64,000 nt of DNA from Lachnospiraceae bacterium (GTDB lineage Bacteria; Bacillota; Clostridia; Lachnospirales; Lachnospiraceae): positions 1 through 64,000 of the forward strand of contig JAETTM010000012.1 of assembly GCA_021769135.1 (NCBI GenBank), read 5' to 3'. Shown here piece after piece: positions 53,066-61,504 of the stretch (positions within the stretch are counted from its first letter, which is position 1; every line of letters starts with the position of its first letter). The position numbers were made by a program, and so were the translations under genes. The notes below the pieces were generated by a model, which was not told the origin of the DNA, made no database searches, and saw only the letters and a list, made by a program, of their open reading frames with translations.

Positions 53066-53222
53066 GAATATTCTGACAATATAGTCTGTGAAAAGCCTTT
53101 TGTGCCATGGAATCAAGACCATAAATCATGGAGGCGCTATCGCCGACATGATTTTGCCCTATTGGGCTTGATGGAGTGTTTGGCACAGTAGGATTTGAAC
53201 AGACTATATTATCAGAATATTC
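53066..53222. repeat. 157-bp palindromic element with 24-bp terminal inverted repeats (MITE-like)
   Basis: GAATATTCTGACAATATAGTCTGT is matched, with one mismatch, by the reverse complement at 53199-53222. Inside, TGTGCCA/TGGCACA, ATCAAG/CTTGAT, AAATCATG/CATGATTT and GGCG/CGCC nest around a four-base loop at 53137-53140. The whole segment can fold into one long hairpin. No coding frame is evident. It may be a miniature transposable element or an RNA that acts in cis. A clear target-site duplication was not seen. Confidence 0.75.
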
Positions 53223-53257
53223 TCACAGCCTAAAATTTCCCAATTACCAAGCTACCA

Positions 53258-54226
53258 TTACTTATCCTTATTGAAAAACAGTTCAATATTGCTCATCGCC
53301 ACCGCAAACAGGAATACAAATCCCTTCACAATCCACTGCCAATACTCAAGCACATCCAAAAGCACCAGCCCATTGGTCAGAATACCGATAATAATCGCCC
53401 CTATAAATACATTCAATATCTTCCCTTTGCCGCCAGTGAGCATCACGCCGCCCAGAACGGTGGCGGTCAATACATCCATAGCAAAGTCTGTGCCCACGGA
53501 AGGCTGCCCTGTGCCCATGCGGGAAGCCATGATGATGCCGGCAATCCCCGCTGTGGCCGCGGAAATCATAAATACAATAATCCTTACTTTATTGGTTTTT
53601 ATCCCCGAAAGCCTGGCCGCCTCATTGTTGCCCCCAACGGCATAAATCCTCCTCCCGAAGCATGTGCTGTGAAGAACCACAAAACCTATGATGAATAAAG
53701 CTATCATAAACAAAATCGGCGTGGGTACTACCCCAAAGACAAACCCCTGCCCGAAAAACTTAAACCCTTCGGAAGAAGCCCGGATAGGAATCCCCCCGGT
53801 GAGCAGATATGTACATCCCTTTATAATCTGCTGCATCGCCAATGTAGCGATTAATGACGGAATCTGAAACCGGGTTACGAAAACGCCTGTCAGGAAACCA
53901 AACAGCACGGAAATACCCACCGCAATCACACAGGCGATAAACGGATTTATCCCTCCTTCCTCCATCAGCTTTACTGCCAGACAGCCGGAAAAGGCCAGAA
54001 TAGAACCTACTGAAATATCAATTTCCCCAAGCAGAAGCACCATTGTCATACCCACTGCGGACATGCCGAAAAAGGATATCTGCCTTCCTACCAGCATAAG
54101 ATTGTTGGTGGCAAAAAACTTATCCGAAAGAATGGCAAAAATAATAATTTCCACAATAAGGATAACTAAAATACCAAATTTCTGATATGCAGTTATAAAT
54201 GTTGAAATATCTTTTTTCTTCGTCAT
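53258..54226 (-). CDS. sugar ABC transporter permease (RbsC-like)
   Basis: This 322-residue membrane protein has about ten hydrophobic segments and the RbsC-type motifs GEIDISVGSILAFSG, IPSLIATLAMQQIIKG, YAVGGNNEAARLSGI and VLGGVMLTGGKGKI. It forms the membrane channel of a ribose/xylose-class importer. GAGGAAG precedes the ATG at 54226, 14 bases after the ATPase gene. It ends 36 bases before the palindromic element. In this operon it brings in the pathway sugar or polyol. Confidence 0.93.
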   Translation of the reverse strand: MTKKKDISTFITAYQKFGILVILIVEIIIFAILSDKFFATNNLMLVGRQISFFGMSAVGMTMVLLLGEIDISVGSILAFSGCLAVKLMEEGGINPFIACVIAVGISVLFGFLTGVFVTRFQIPSLIATLAMQQIIKGCTYLLTGGIPIRASSEGFKFFGQGFVFGVVPTPILFMIALFIIGFVVLHSTCFGRRIYAVGGNNEAARLSGIKTNKVRIIVFMISAATAGIAGIIMASRMGTGQPSVGTDFAMDVLTATVLGGVMLTGGKGKILNVFIGAIIIGILTNGLVLLDVLEYWQWIVKGFVFLFAVAMSNIELFFNKDK

Positions 54227-54240
54227 AATATCTTCCTCGT

Positions 54241-55740
54241 TTATTCTGTTATACCGGATGCCAGCGTCAGGATTTTTTCCTGCGTCGCTTCCTTTGCATC
54301 CAGTTCGCCCATCATTTTCCCTTCATACATCACCAGAATCCTGTCACAAAGGCCCAGGATTTCCGGCATTTCCGAAGAAATAATAATAATGCTCTTCCCT
54401 TCATTTTTCAGCCGGAAAAGGAAATCATAAATTTCCTTTTTGGCGCCTACGTCAATGCCCCTCGTCGGTTCATCGAAAAATAAAATATCGCAGCCTGTAG
54501 AAATCCATTTTGCCAATACCACTTTCTGCTGATTCCCGCCGGAAAGGCTGGAAATAGGATTTTCCACGGATGCCAGCTTGACGGAAAGCAGCTTAACGCT
54601 TTTTTCCACGCTGTCCTGTTCCATTTTCTTATTCACAAAAGGCCCTTTTGCGAGTTTATCTATAAATGTTATTGTCATATTCAGTTTAATGCTCTGGTTT
54701 AGCATCAGCCCTTCCCGTTTCCGGTCCTCCGGCAGCAATGCCACGCCTTTTTTAATGGCATCCTGGGGGGTTTTCATTGTTACCTTTTCCCCATTAATCT
54801 TTATATCCCCCGACTTTATCCTGTCCGCACCGAAAATCGCCCTGACAATTTCCGACCGGCCCGAACCAACCAGACCTGACAGCCCAAGGATTTCCCCTTT
54901 TTTCAGTTGGAACGAAATATCATGTATCTTGCTCGTATTAAGGTTTTCCACCTCCATGATAATCTCATCATCTTTATATATGTTTTCCACCCTTTCCGGG
55001 AATTCGCTGGAAAGCTCCCGTCCAATCATAAGGCGTATCAGTTCTTCCCTGCTGGTTTCCTCTATCGTCTGAGTGGTAATATATTGCCCATCCCGCAAAA
55101 CGGTCACTTTATCGCAAATATTAAAAATCTCATCCATACGATGAGAAATATATACAATCGCAATACCCTGTTCTTTTAATCTGTGAATGATTTCAAAAAG
55201 CACATCCACTTCGTTATTCGTTAAAGGGGCTGTCGGTTCATCGAATATAATAAGTTTGCTGTTTTCCAAAAGGGCTTTTGCAATCTCCACAAGCTGGCAG
55301 TAGGCCACAGAAAGCTGGCTGATGGTTTTCATCACGTCCAATTCCACGCCCATGTTTTCAAAGACTTCCTTTGCCCTTCTTATCATTTCCTTTTTATCCA
55401 GAAAAGCGCCCTTTTTCAGTTCCTTACCGATAAACATATTTTCATATACGCTCAGTTCCGCCACCAGGTTAAATTCCTGGTATACCATTCCCACCCCCAA
55501 TTTCTTGGATTCTTCCGGGTTTAATCCGTCATAGGCCTGCCCCTCAATTACAATCTGCCCGGAAGCCGGTGATATCGCCCCGGACAGCATTTTACAAAGC
55601 GTAGATTTCCCCGCACCGTTTTCGCCAATCAAGGCATGTACTTCGCCTTTGTAAAAATCAATGCTTACGCCCTGGAGCACTGTGATGGAATCGTATATTT
55701 TCGTAAGTTCTTTTGTCGCTAAAAAAATACTGTTCGCCAT
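54241..55740 (-). CDS. sugar ABC transporter ATP-binding protein (RbsA-like, two ATPase domains)
   Basis: This 499-residue protein contains two fused ATPase domains. The first has Walker A GENGAGKSTLCK near residue 38, QLSVAYCQLVEIAKA and Walker B LIIFDEPTAPL. The second has the variant P-loop GLVGSGRSEIVRA typical of RbsA/MglA proteins near 285, and the intact LSGGNQQKVVLAKW and LFFDEPTRGIDVGA. It sits on the cytoplasmic face and powers the RbsC-like channel. Unlike the three MalFG-type systems in this window, this transporter carries its own ATPase. Start at 55740 follows AAAGGA. Confidence 0.94.
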   Translation of the reverse strand: MANSIFLATKELTKIYDSITVLQGVSIDFYKGEVHALIGENGAGKSTLCKMLSGAISPASGQIVIEGQAYDGLNPEESKKLGVGMVYQEFNLVAELSVYENMFIGKELKKGAFLDKKEMIRRAKEVFENMGVELDVMKTISQLSVAYCQLVEIAKALLENSKLIIFDEPTAPLTNNEVDVLFEIIHRLKEQGIAIVYISHRMDEIFNICDKVTVLRDGQYITTQTIEETSREELIRLMIGRELSSEFPERVENIYKDDEIIMEVENLNTSKIHDISFQLKKGEILGLSGLVGSGRSEIVRAIFGADRIKSGDIKINGEKVTMKTPQDAIKKGVALLPEDRKREGLMLNQSIKLNMTITFIDKLAKGPFVNKKMEQDSVEKSVKLLSVKLASVENPISSLSGGNQQKVVLAKWISTGCDILFFDEPTRGIDVGAKKEIYDFLFRLKNEGKSIIIISSEMPEILGLCDRILVMYEGKMMGELDAKEATQEKILTLASGITE

Positions 55741-55763
55741 TTTGCTTCTATCCTTTCGAAGGC

Positions 55764-55798
55764 GGGCGCCGCATATGCCTTCCCGCTATACGGCGCCC
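55764..55798 (-). other. intercistronic hairpin between the binding protein and ATPase genes
   Basis: GGGCGCCGCAT (55764-55774) pairs with 55788-55798 over 11 bp with a single G-T pair. No T run follows on the minus strand. It probably stabilises the upstream binding-protein mRNA or lowers expression of the downstream transporter genes. Confidence 0.65.
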
Positions 55799-55864
55799 CT
55801 CAAGAATACAATTTTCCGGGATACCCAAATTGATTCGCCCGCTTCTAATCATAGATTGTCTGGA

Positions 55865-57025
55865 TTATAAATTATTCATGTACTCAACCAATTCTTCATC
55901 CAGTTCAAATACCACCTCTTTAGACCGATAAGCATCCACCTCATCCTGCCAGATTGGCATAACTACGCAATTGTAAACTTCATCGTAGTTCAATCCCAAT
56001 GTGCATTTTACAATGTTCTGCATCCAGCCAAATCCGATTTCCGGAACCGTCTGTGCATTGCCGATGGTAACCCTGAACGGGGAATTTTCTTCCTTCATCA
56101 AATCCAGTATCGTATCCGTGCCATCACAGGAACCAATCAGGAATTTCGACATATCCAGCCCTGACTGGATGGCCGCCTGATAAGCGCCGGTGGATGTGTT
56201 GTCATTGTAGCAAAGAATCATGTCCGTATCCGGGTGCGCCTGCAAAGCTGCTTCGATATTGGTCATCGCTTCTTCCGCGCCTACCGCTTCTACTTTAATC
56301 CATTCAAAGTCGCTGTATACTTCGGCAACCGCTTCCTGCATGCCCCTGCATCTTTCAATGGAGTTCTTTTCCTGGGAAGATGTCAGGTTGATAATCACCG
56401 GTTTATGGTCTGCATCATAATTTTCCTGCATCCATTTCGCGCCCGCTTCACCCAGCTGATGACCCCAGTCATATTCATCATATCCCAGGTAAGCCTTCGC
56501 CTCTGTCACCGCGTCGTCATGAGGATAATAAGCTACATTGATGCCTTTTTCCCCTGCCGAATTCAAAAGATCCGCCATCGCATCTACAGATACGCACTGT
56601 ACAATCAGCGTATCCACGCCGGATTCAATCAGGTTTTCCGTATTCGTCATCTGTTTTTCCGGTTCATTGTTTCCGCCGTCCGTGCTTGTCCAGTTGATGC
56701 CTGTCTGCTTAGCAAACTCTTCATAACCTTTGCAAAGGTTAATCATAAATTCCTGCTGGAATGACATAACGCATGTTCCAACATTCAGGAAGGAAAGGTC
56801 TTTCGCGCCATCCGTCTCCGGGGTTTGGGCAGCCTCTTCAGTTCCGGCATCCGCTTCCTCCGCTGTCTCTTCCGGTGCGCTTTCCTGCGCTTCGCTGCCG
56901 CTATCCGCCTCTGCGCTCGGCTCCGGCGAAGTGTTGCTTCCTGAATTACCGCATCCGCCAAGGCTGGCCAGCAATAATGCTGCGGAAATAACCAATGCTA
57001 AGTTTTTTACGCTTCTCTTTTTCAT
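55865..57025 (-). CDS. sugar-binding lipoprotein (RbsB-like, type I)
   Basis: This 386-residue protein has a signal peptide with the lipobox LGGC and a long Glu/Ala/Ser-rich linker to about residue 70. The mature part starts LSFLNVGTCVMSFQQEF and contains TENLIESGVDTLIVQCV, NLTSSQEKNSIERCRGMQEA, MILCYNDNTSTGAYQAA and FLIGSCDGTDTI, all RbsB-type features. GGAGG lies before the ATG at 57025. It is outside the membrane and feeds the RbsA/RbsC pair. It is the first gene after a promoter flanked by two LacI-type operators. The ligand is not predictable; rare sugars and polyols are typical of this class. Confidence 0.93.
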   Translation of the reverse strand: MKKRSVKNLALVISAALLLASLGGCGNSGSNTSPEPSAEADSGSEAQESAPEETAEEADAGTEEAAQTPETDGAKDLSFLNVGTCVMSFQQEFMINLCKGYEEFAKQTGINWTSTDGGNNEPEKQMTNTENLIESGVDTLIVQCVSVDAMADLLNSAGEKGINVAYYPHDDAVTEAKAYLGYDEYDWGHQLGEAGAKWMQENYDADHKPVIINLTSSQEKNSIERCRGMQEAVAEVYSDFEWIKVEAVGAEEAMTNIEAALQAHPDTDMILCYNDNTSTGAYQAAIQSGLDMSKFLIGSCDGTDTILDLMKEENSPFRVTIGNAQTVPEIGFGWMQNIVKCTLGLNYDEVYNCVVMPIWQDEVDAYRSKEVVFELDEELVEYMNNL

Positions 57026-57170
57026 GATAATGCCTCCTTTTGATTTTTATTATTTGTTTATAAGCTCTACTGTTTTGTATCGCTTATTAGAAACCCTTCT
57101 CACTGCCTATGGGCAGGTTTTGTTTATGTCTGTTCCACTGGTGTACGTAAAATTGTAATTTCCATTTTTT

Positions 57171-57182
57171 GTAAACGTTTAC
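57171..57182. promoter_or_regulatory. LacI-type operator O1 before the rbsB-like gene
   Basis: Perfect GTAAACGTTTAC (14 bp as TGTAAACGTTTACA), centred about 16 bases after the expected transcription start. Confidence 0.75.
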
Positions 57183-57199
57183 AGCAATGAGTTTTGACC

Positions 57200-57228
57200 A
57201 TTCTACCATTCCTATTTTTTACTGTCAA
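57200..57228 (-). promoter_or_regulatory. promoter of the RbsBAC-type transporter operon
   Basis: On the minus strand TTGACA (57228-57223) and TAGAAT (57205-57200) are exactly 17 bases apart. It lies between the two operators, the standard layout for repression by DNA looping. Confidence 0.75.
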
Positions 57229-57278
57229 GTTCCATAAATTTACCAATATTTTTTCCAAATTTTTGGTAATTATTTTTT

Positions 57279-57290
57279 GGAAACGTTTAC
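57279..57290. promoter_or_regulatory. LacI-type operator O2, overlapping the end of the 2-hydroxyacid dehydrogenase gene
   Basis: GGAAACGTTTAC is a near-palindrome centred 108 bases from O1, close to ten helical turns. Its last base is the G of the TAG stop codon of the upstream gene. Confidence 0.6.
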
Positions 57291-58423
57291 TAATTTTGCC
57301 TGATATTGACTCCGTTTCCGCCATTTTTTCTGGCAATCCAATCTTTATGTATCTCAAACCACCCTTCTAAAACGGAAGGGTTGCAAATTGTTTCCGGACG
57401 CTCCCCCCTAAAAAGCGTTTCCAGATTTTCCATGATAATCCTGGAATGGTGCTCCGGTATTTCCCGTGACTGTCCCGCCATATGGGGCGTCAAGACCACA
57501 TTGTCCAGCTTTAACAGAGCATCGTCCGCAGGTATTGGCTCCAAAGGGAATACATCCAGCGCCGCTCCCGCGATTTTCTTCTCCGCCAGCATTTCCCCAA
57601 GCGCAGCATAGTCCATAATCGGGGCCCTGGCAGTATTCACGATGAAAGCCGTAGGCTTCATCAAAGAAAGCATTTCCCTGTTTACCATCCCCTCCGTGGA
57701 AGGGTTCACATTGCAATTAATAGAGATAAAGTCGCTTTCCCTCATCAGCATGGGCAAGTCCACAATTTTCGCATTCATGCCGCTGATTGCTTCCGGCGCA
57801 AGGAAAGGGTCAGCAATCAACAGTTCCATGCCAAAAGCCGCAGCGCGTTTCGCCACCTCGCGCCCTATGCTGCCATAGCCAATCTGGCCGAATTTCTTGC
57901 CGTATAATTCCGGGTATTTCCCGTAAAGGGCAGCCGGGCCATTGGGGTCTGTGGACCAAATCTGGGGCTTTTTGACGCCTTCCTTCTTTTCTTGCTCCTT
58001 ATCTTTATAGACAGCCCCGGCCAGCTTGTCCGTATGCCTTAGCAAATAATCCGTTGTGGATATATTTTTGCAGCATGCCAGCAGGATTCCAATCGTATAT
58101 TCCGCCACGCTTATTGCATTTCTTCCCACTGCCTGTATGACCGGTATCCCCCTTTCTGTGGCCGCATCGATATCAATGCTGGCAAAAGCCTCGTTGCGGC
58201 AGCATGCGATAACCTTAAGGTTCCTGCAGGCATCCATCGTCTCCCCGTCAATATTTTCCACGCCATCGATAACAATATCCGCGTCCTTTATTGCCTCCCT
58301 CATTTCCTCTGTAGAAAGCTTTACCCCTGTATATCCGCGCCCTGTACAGACAATGCTGTCCGCTATAGCCTGTAGGCGCTCCATATATTCTTCCGTAATT
58401 TTTGCTGTTACTACCGCTTTCAT
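57290..58423 (-). CDS. D-isomer-specific 2-hydroxyacid dehydrogenase
   Basis: This 377-residue protein has an N-terminal catalytic domain (KAVVTAKITEEYMERL, LKVIACCRNEAFASID) and a Rossmann domain with IGYGSIGREVAKRAAAFG near 190. The active-site residues are the Arg in NTARAPIMD, the Glu in FPLEPIPADD and the His in LTPHMAGQSRE. It reduces or oxidises 2-hydroxy/2-keto acids with NAD(H). The start is uncertain; 58423 is chosen because the family N-terminus begins there, although the ribosome binding site is far. It ends an apparent unit with the eltD-like, aldolase and FGGY genes, so its substrate is probably a cleavage product such as glycolate/glyoxylate or a short sugar acid. Confidence 0.87.
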   Translation of the reverse strand: MKAVVTAKITEEYMERLQAIADSIVCTGRGYTGVKLSTEEMREAIKDADIVIDGVENIDGETMDACRNLKVIACCRNEAFASIDIDAATERGIPVIQAVGRNAISVAEYTIGILLACCKNISTTDYLLRHTDKLAGAVYKDKEQEKKEGVKKPQIWSTDPNGPAALYGKYPELYGKKFGQIGYGSIGREVAKRAAAFGMELLIADPFLAPEAISGMNAKIVDLPMLMRESDFISINCNVNPSTEGMVNREMLSLMKPTAFIVNTARAPIMDYAALGEMLAEKKIAGAALDVFPLEPIPADDALLKLDNVVLTPHMAGQSREIPEHHSRIIMENLETLFRGERPETICNPSVLEGWFEIHKDWIARKNGGNGVNIRQN

Positions 58424-58451
58424 ATCCAAAACCATAGCCTTTCTATAAGCC

Positions 58452-59969
58452 TTATATTTTTTCCAGTCGCTGCAAATCGTTTTCCAGATGCTGGTACATG
58501 CTCCGGTAAAACGGATATAGCCTATCATAGATTTTTACCCATTCCGGGTTCGGTTCTATGATTTCTTTATATCTTACAGCCTGTTTTGCCGCCTCTTCCG
58601 GTGTATTCACCAGGCCGATGCCGATGCCTGCAAATATGGCATCCCCCAATGCCGCCCTGTCCACCTCCTCATTTTCCATCACTTTCAACGGCATATTGAG
58701 GACTGAGGCTTTAATTTTCAGCCATTCCCTGCTCTTTGCGCCGCCGCCTGCACAGACCACATATTGAGGCTTTACCCCACGCTTTGCCGCTTCCTCAAAA
58801 TTATGGCGGACCGCATAGGATGTTCCTTCAAACACCGCTCTGGCAAGATGCTCCCTCCCCGTACTGCTTGTCATGCCGATAAACATTCCTTTGGCATAGC
58901 CGTTAAAAAGCGGCGACCTTTCGCCCGATAAATACGGAAAATAAATGAGTTTCCCTGCGCCTGGCGGTACGCTGGCCGCATCCCTGTCTAAAGTGCCATA
59001 GGATAGCTTCTCCTTGCCATTTTCAGAAAACAGCTTCCTGAACCACTCGACGCTGGCCCCGCTGGCATTGATGGCCGCTACAAGGATTTCTTTTTCCTTT
59101 TGGAATGGGGAAGGCTTTACCAGCAATCTCCCATAGTCCTGCAGCGGTTTTGAACTATTGAAAAGCAAAATGGAGGAAGTTCCTATCATTTCCGCGGCGC
59201 CTTCATCGCTTACCATGCCATATCCGTAATACGCACTTATCGTATCCGTGGCACCGGCTGCCACCGGCGTTCCCTCCTTCAGGCCGGTAATTTTTGCGGC
59301 CTGGGCCGTCACTTGCCCGATAATATCGAAGGGCTTCGATATGGCAGGAAGCACCTCCCGAAGCGGTATATCCACCGCCTCCTCTATTTCCTTTGACCAT
59401 TGCTGTTTCCCATAATCCATCCCCTGCACTGCTACCGCATGAATAAGGTCTATGGAATATTTCCCGGTCAGCTTATAATTGATATAACCGTTTACTTGAA
59501 GATATATTTTTGTTTTTTCATAGAGCTCCGGCTCGTGTTCCCTGTACCAAAGCATCTTTGGCAGCACATAATAGGCGTCCGGTTCCGATTTCAGGATTCT
59601 CCGGTATCTTTCATGTCCAATCAGCCTATTGGCCGCATAATCCGACTCCGCCTCCGCGCGCCGGTCCATCCATATCATCGCCCGCCGCAGGACATTCCCC
59701 TTTTCATCCAAAGGAATCAGCGAAGGCGACTGGGAGCTTACCGCAATCCCCGCAATTTCTCCCTTCCCCTCTATTTGCCCCGCAATTTTTTTAATTGCAT
59801 CCGCTGTGGCCCTCCACCAGTCCTCCGGCTCCTGTTCCGCATAGGAAGGCCCCTCGAAGTATGTCTTGTATTCTCCTTTCCCATATGCCGCGGGATGGAA
59901 ATCTGTGGTAAAGCAACAGGCTTTCACGGTAGAGGTGCCCACATCGATGCCCAGCAAATATTTTTCCAT
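58452..59969 (-). CDS. FGGY-family carbohydrate kinase (xylulokinase-like)
   Basis: This 505-residue sugar kinase has the phosphate loop LLGIDVGTSTVKACCF, catalytic Asp in AAGATDTISAYYG near 245, FPYLSGERSPLFNG near 340 and the adenosine loop CAGGGAKSREWLKIKA near 410. IAVSSQSPS and WMDRRAEAE are typical of the xylulokinase branch. GGAGG lies 8 bases before the ATG at 59969. It lies 20 bases after the tandem aldolase gene. A kinase followed by a class II aldolase is the standard order for ketose breakdown (fuculose or rhamnulose style), so it probably makes the aldolase substrate. Confidence 0.9.
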   Translation of the reverse strand: MEKYLLGIDVGTSTVKACCFTTDFHPAAYGKGEYKTYFEGPSYAEQEPEDWWRATADAIKKIAGQIEGKGEIAGIAVSSQSPSLIPLDEKGNVLRRAMIWMDRRAEAESDYAANRLIGHERYRRILKSEPDAYYVLPKMLWYREHEPELYEKTKIYLQVNGYINYKLTGKYSIDLIHAVAVQGMDYGKQQWSKEIEEAVDIPLREVLPAISKPFDIIGQVTAQAAKITGLKEGTPVAAGATDTISAYYGYGMVSDEGAAEMIGTSSILLFNSSKPLQDYGRLLVKPSPFQKEKEILVAAINASGASVEWFRKLFSENGKEKLSYGTLDRDAASVPPGAGKLIYFPYLSGERSPLFNGYAKGMFIGMTSSTGREHLARAVFEGTSYAVRHNFEEAAKRGVKPQYVVCAGGGAKSREWLKIKASVLNMPLKVMENEEVDRAALGDAIFAGIGIGLVNTPEEAAKQAVRYKEIIEPNPEWVKIYDRLYPFYRSMYQHLENDLQRLEKI

Positions 59970-59989
59970 ATCCGTATCCTCCATGTTAC

Positions 59990-61306
59990 TTATAATGCGG
60001 GCATTTCCGGTTTAGGAATCTTAAAACGATGTTTCAGCGCCTCAATATTTTCATCTGTTATCTTTACAATATCCTTTTGCATAATTTTCGTATAATGCAC
60101 CGAACGGGCCGTATACTCGAAGATTTCCATTCTGTCATATGCGGCAAAAGGGCTTACGCTGCACACAATATAAAATCCATTGGCCACTATTGCCACAGGC
60201 GTATTTAGGGTCAGATATTCCCCAATCGCTTCCGGGCAGTCTAAAAATGTATCGAAATCAAACGTGCGGCAGGCCTGCAGCCTGTTAAAGCATTCCGGTA
60301 TCACCCTGACATCATAAGGTTCCCCGGTAGTCACAAAGATTCCTGCATATGGGGAAGCCGCCGTAATAATGGAACGGATATCCCCGCAATATTTATAAAT
60401 CAATCCATGCAATCCTGCCATAACGCTGGGCATTTTCCCGGCTTCACACCTGTCTCCTTCCACTCGCACCAGTTCCTTTTCATCCAAAGCACTGTTGTCC
60501 GCGTCAAGGGGCGTAATAATCATACCACCGGCGGAAAGTTTCGCCGAATATACTCCCTGGGAAACGCCAAATATCCGTTTGTCATAAGCACGTTTTGTAA
60601 ATCTGCAAATCTCCTGTCTCAAAAGGAGCTCTTCGTTGGTCATTTTGTTCTCTTCCAGCTTCCCGTACTTTCTTTCGGAAAGTTCTCCGTATTTTTCCAA
60701 CTGTTCATCGGTCAGGCTTCCTGCCGCTTTTCCGATGCTTTTTGCCATCAGCTGGGAACATGCCGCCAGCTCCAGCGCTTCAAATTTTTTATATGCGTCG
60801 AAAAGGTCGATTTTGCTGCCGAGAAAAACCCCATGGTTTTCCAGAATTACCGTATCATATCCTTTTGCAAATACCGAGCCCACATTTTCCACCAAGGCTT
60901 CGCTTCCCGGCAATGCATAGGGCGCCAGAGCGGCCTTCCCTGTCAAAGCATATAAATCCGGCAATATCTTTACGTCCGGCAGTTCATGCATGATGCTCAT
61001 AGCTACCAGCGCCGGGGAATGCGCATGGAGGACGGCACGGATATCCGGCCTCCTGTCATACACCCCTTTATGTATCTTAAATTCCAGGGATGGTTTTGCA
61101 TGCCCGCATATTTCCCCATTTTCCAATATCCGACAGACATCCCCTCTTTTCAAACAGGCTTTATCGCCGCCGGAAGGGGATACCCATACATTCCCTTCCC
61201 CATCCCGGATGGACAAATTTCCTCCCGAAACAGTTGTCAGTTTATTTCCATAAATTTGTGCCATAATTTGGCAGATTTCCTCCGCCGGATGAAGCAAACG
61301 TCTCAT
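59990..61306 (-). CDS. tandem class II aldolase/adducin protein, second half without metal site
   Basis: This 438-residue protein contains two copies of the class II aldolase domain. The first (1-205) is complete: TTVSGGNLS, SPSGGDK, catalytic E75 in PSLEFKIHKG, zinc ligands H94 and H96 in LHAHSP, and H158 in ILENHG. The second (about 225-420) follows the same order, but HAHSP is replaced by TAASP (315-319), E75 by Val and ENHG by ANGF, so it cannot bind zinc in the usual way. Normal aldolases of this family have about 215 residues. AAGGA precedes the ATG at 61306. It probably cleaves a ketose phosphate made by the neighbouring FGGY kinase. Confidence 0.88.
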   Translation of the reverse strand: MRRLLHPAEEICQIMAQIYGNKLTTVSGGNLSIRDGEGNVWVSPSGGDKACLKRGDVCRILENGEICGHAKPSLEFKIHKGVYDRRPDIRAVLHAHSPALVAMSIMHELPDVKILPDLYALTGKAALAPYALPGSEALVENVGSVFAKGYDTVILENHGVFLGSKIDLFDAYKKFEALELAACSQLMAKSIGKAAGSLTDEQLEKYGELSERKYGKLEENKMTNEELLLRQEICRFTKRAYDKRIFGVSQGVYSAKLSAGGMIITPLDADNSALDEKELVRVEGDRCEAGKMPSVMAGLHGLIYKYCGDIRSIITAASPYAGIFVTTGEPYDVRVIPECFNRLQACRTFDFDTFLDCPEAIGEYLTLNTPVAIVANGFYIVCSVSPFAAYDRMEIFEYTARSVHYTKIMQKDIVKITDENIEALKHRFKIPKPEMPAL

Positions 61307-61375
61307 TTTCTTTCCTTACTTCCTTTCCACTTCATGATTGTGGCCGCCTGACAGTCTGCCGGAAGATTATTAAAA

Positions 61376-61389
61376 TGTAAACCTTTACA
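61376..61389. promoter_or_regulatory. LacI-type operator before the tandem aldolase gene
   Basis: TGTAAACCTTTACA differs from the other three sites only in the central CG. It lies about 70 bases before the ATG at 61306, after the eltD-like gene. Confidence 0.55.
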
Positions 61390-61409
61390 AATTCTTATGA
61401 AATTTCATC

Positions 61410-61457
61410 CCGAAAATACTCCAATACCAAATCCACAAAGTATTGGAAGTATTCCGG
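61410..61457 (-). terminator. hairpin after the eltD-like gene
   Basis: On the minus strand TACTTCCAATAC pairs with GTATTGGAGTA (one bulged base) around a 12-base loop, followed by TTTTCGGG. It lies about 50 bases after the stop of the eltD-like gene, and suggests that the aldolase gene has its own start of transcription or is partly attenuated. Confidence 0.5.
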
Positions 61458-61504
61458 GCTTTCTCTGCAGCAGCGTAACGCTATAATATTCCTCTGCCAC
61501 ATCC

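Noticed and set aside
53180-53200. A tRNA-like 3' end on the minus strand (GTTCAAATCC...TGCCA) inside the palindromic element
   Set aside because: There is no matching acceptor strand, D arm or anticodon arm upstream; the sequence before it is the inverted repeat. It could at most be chance.
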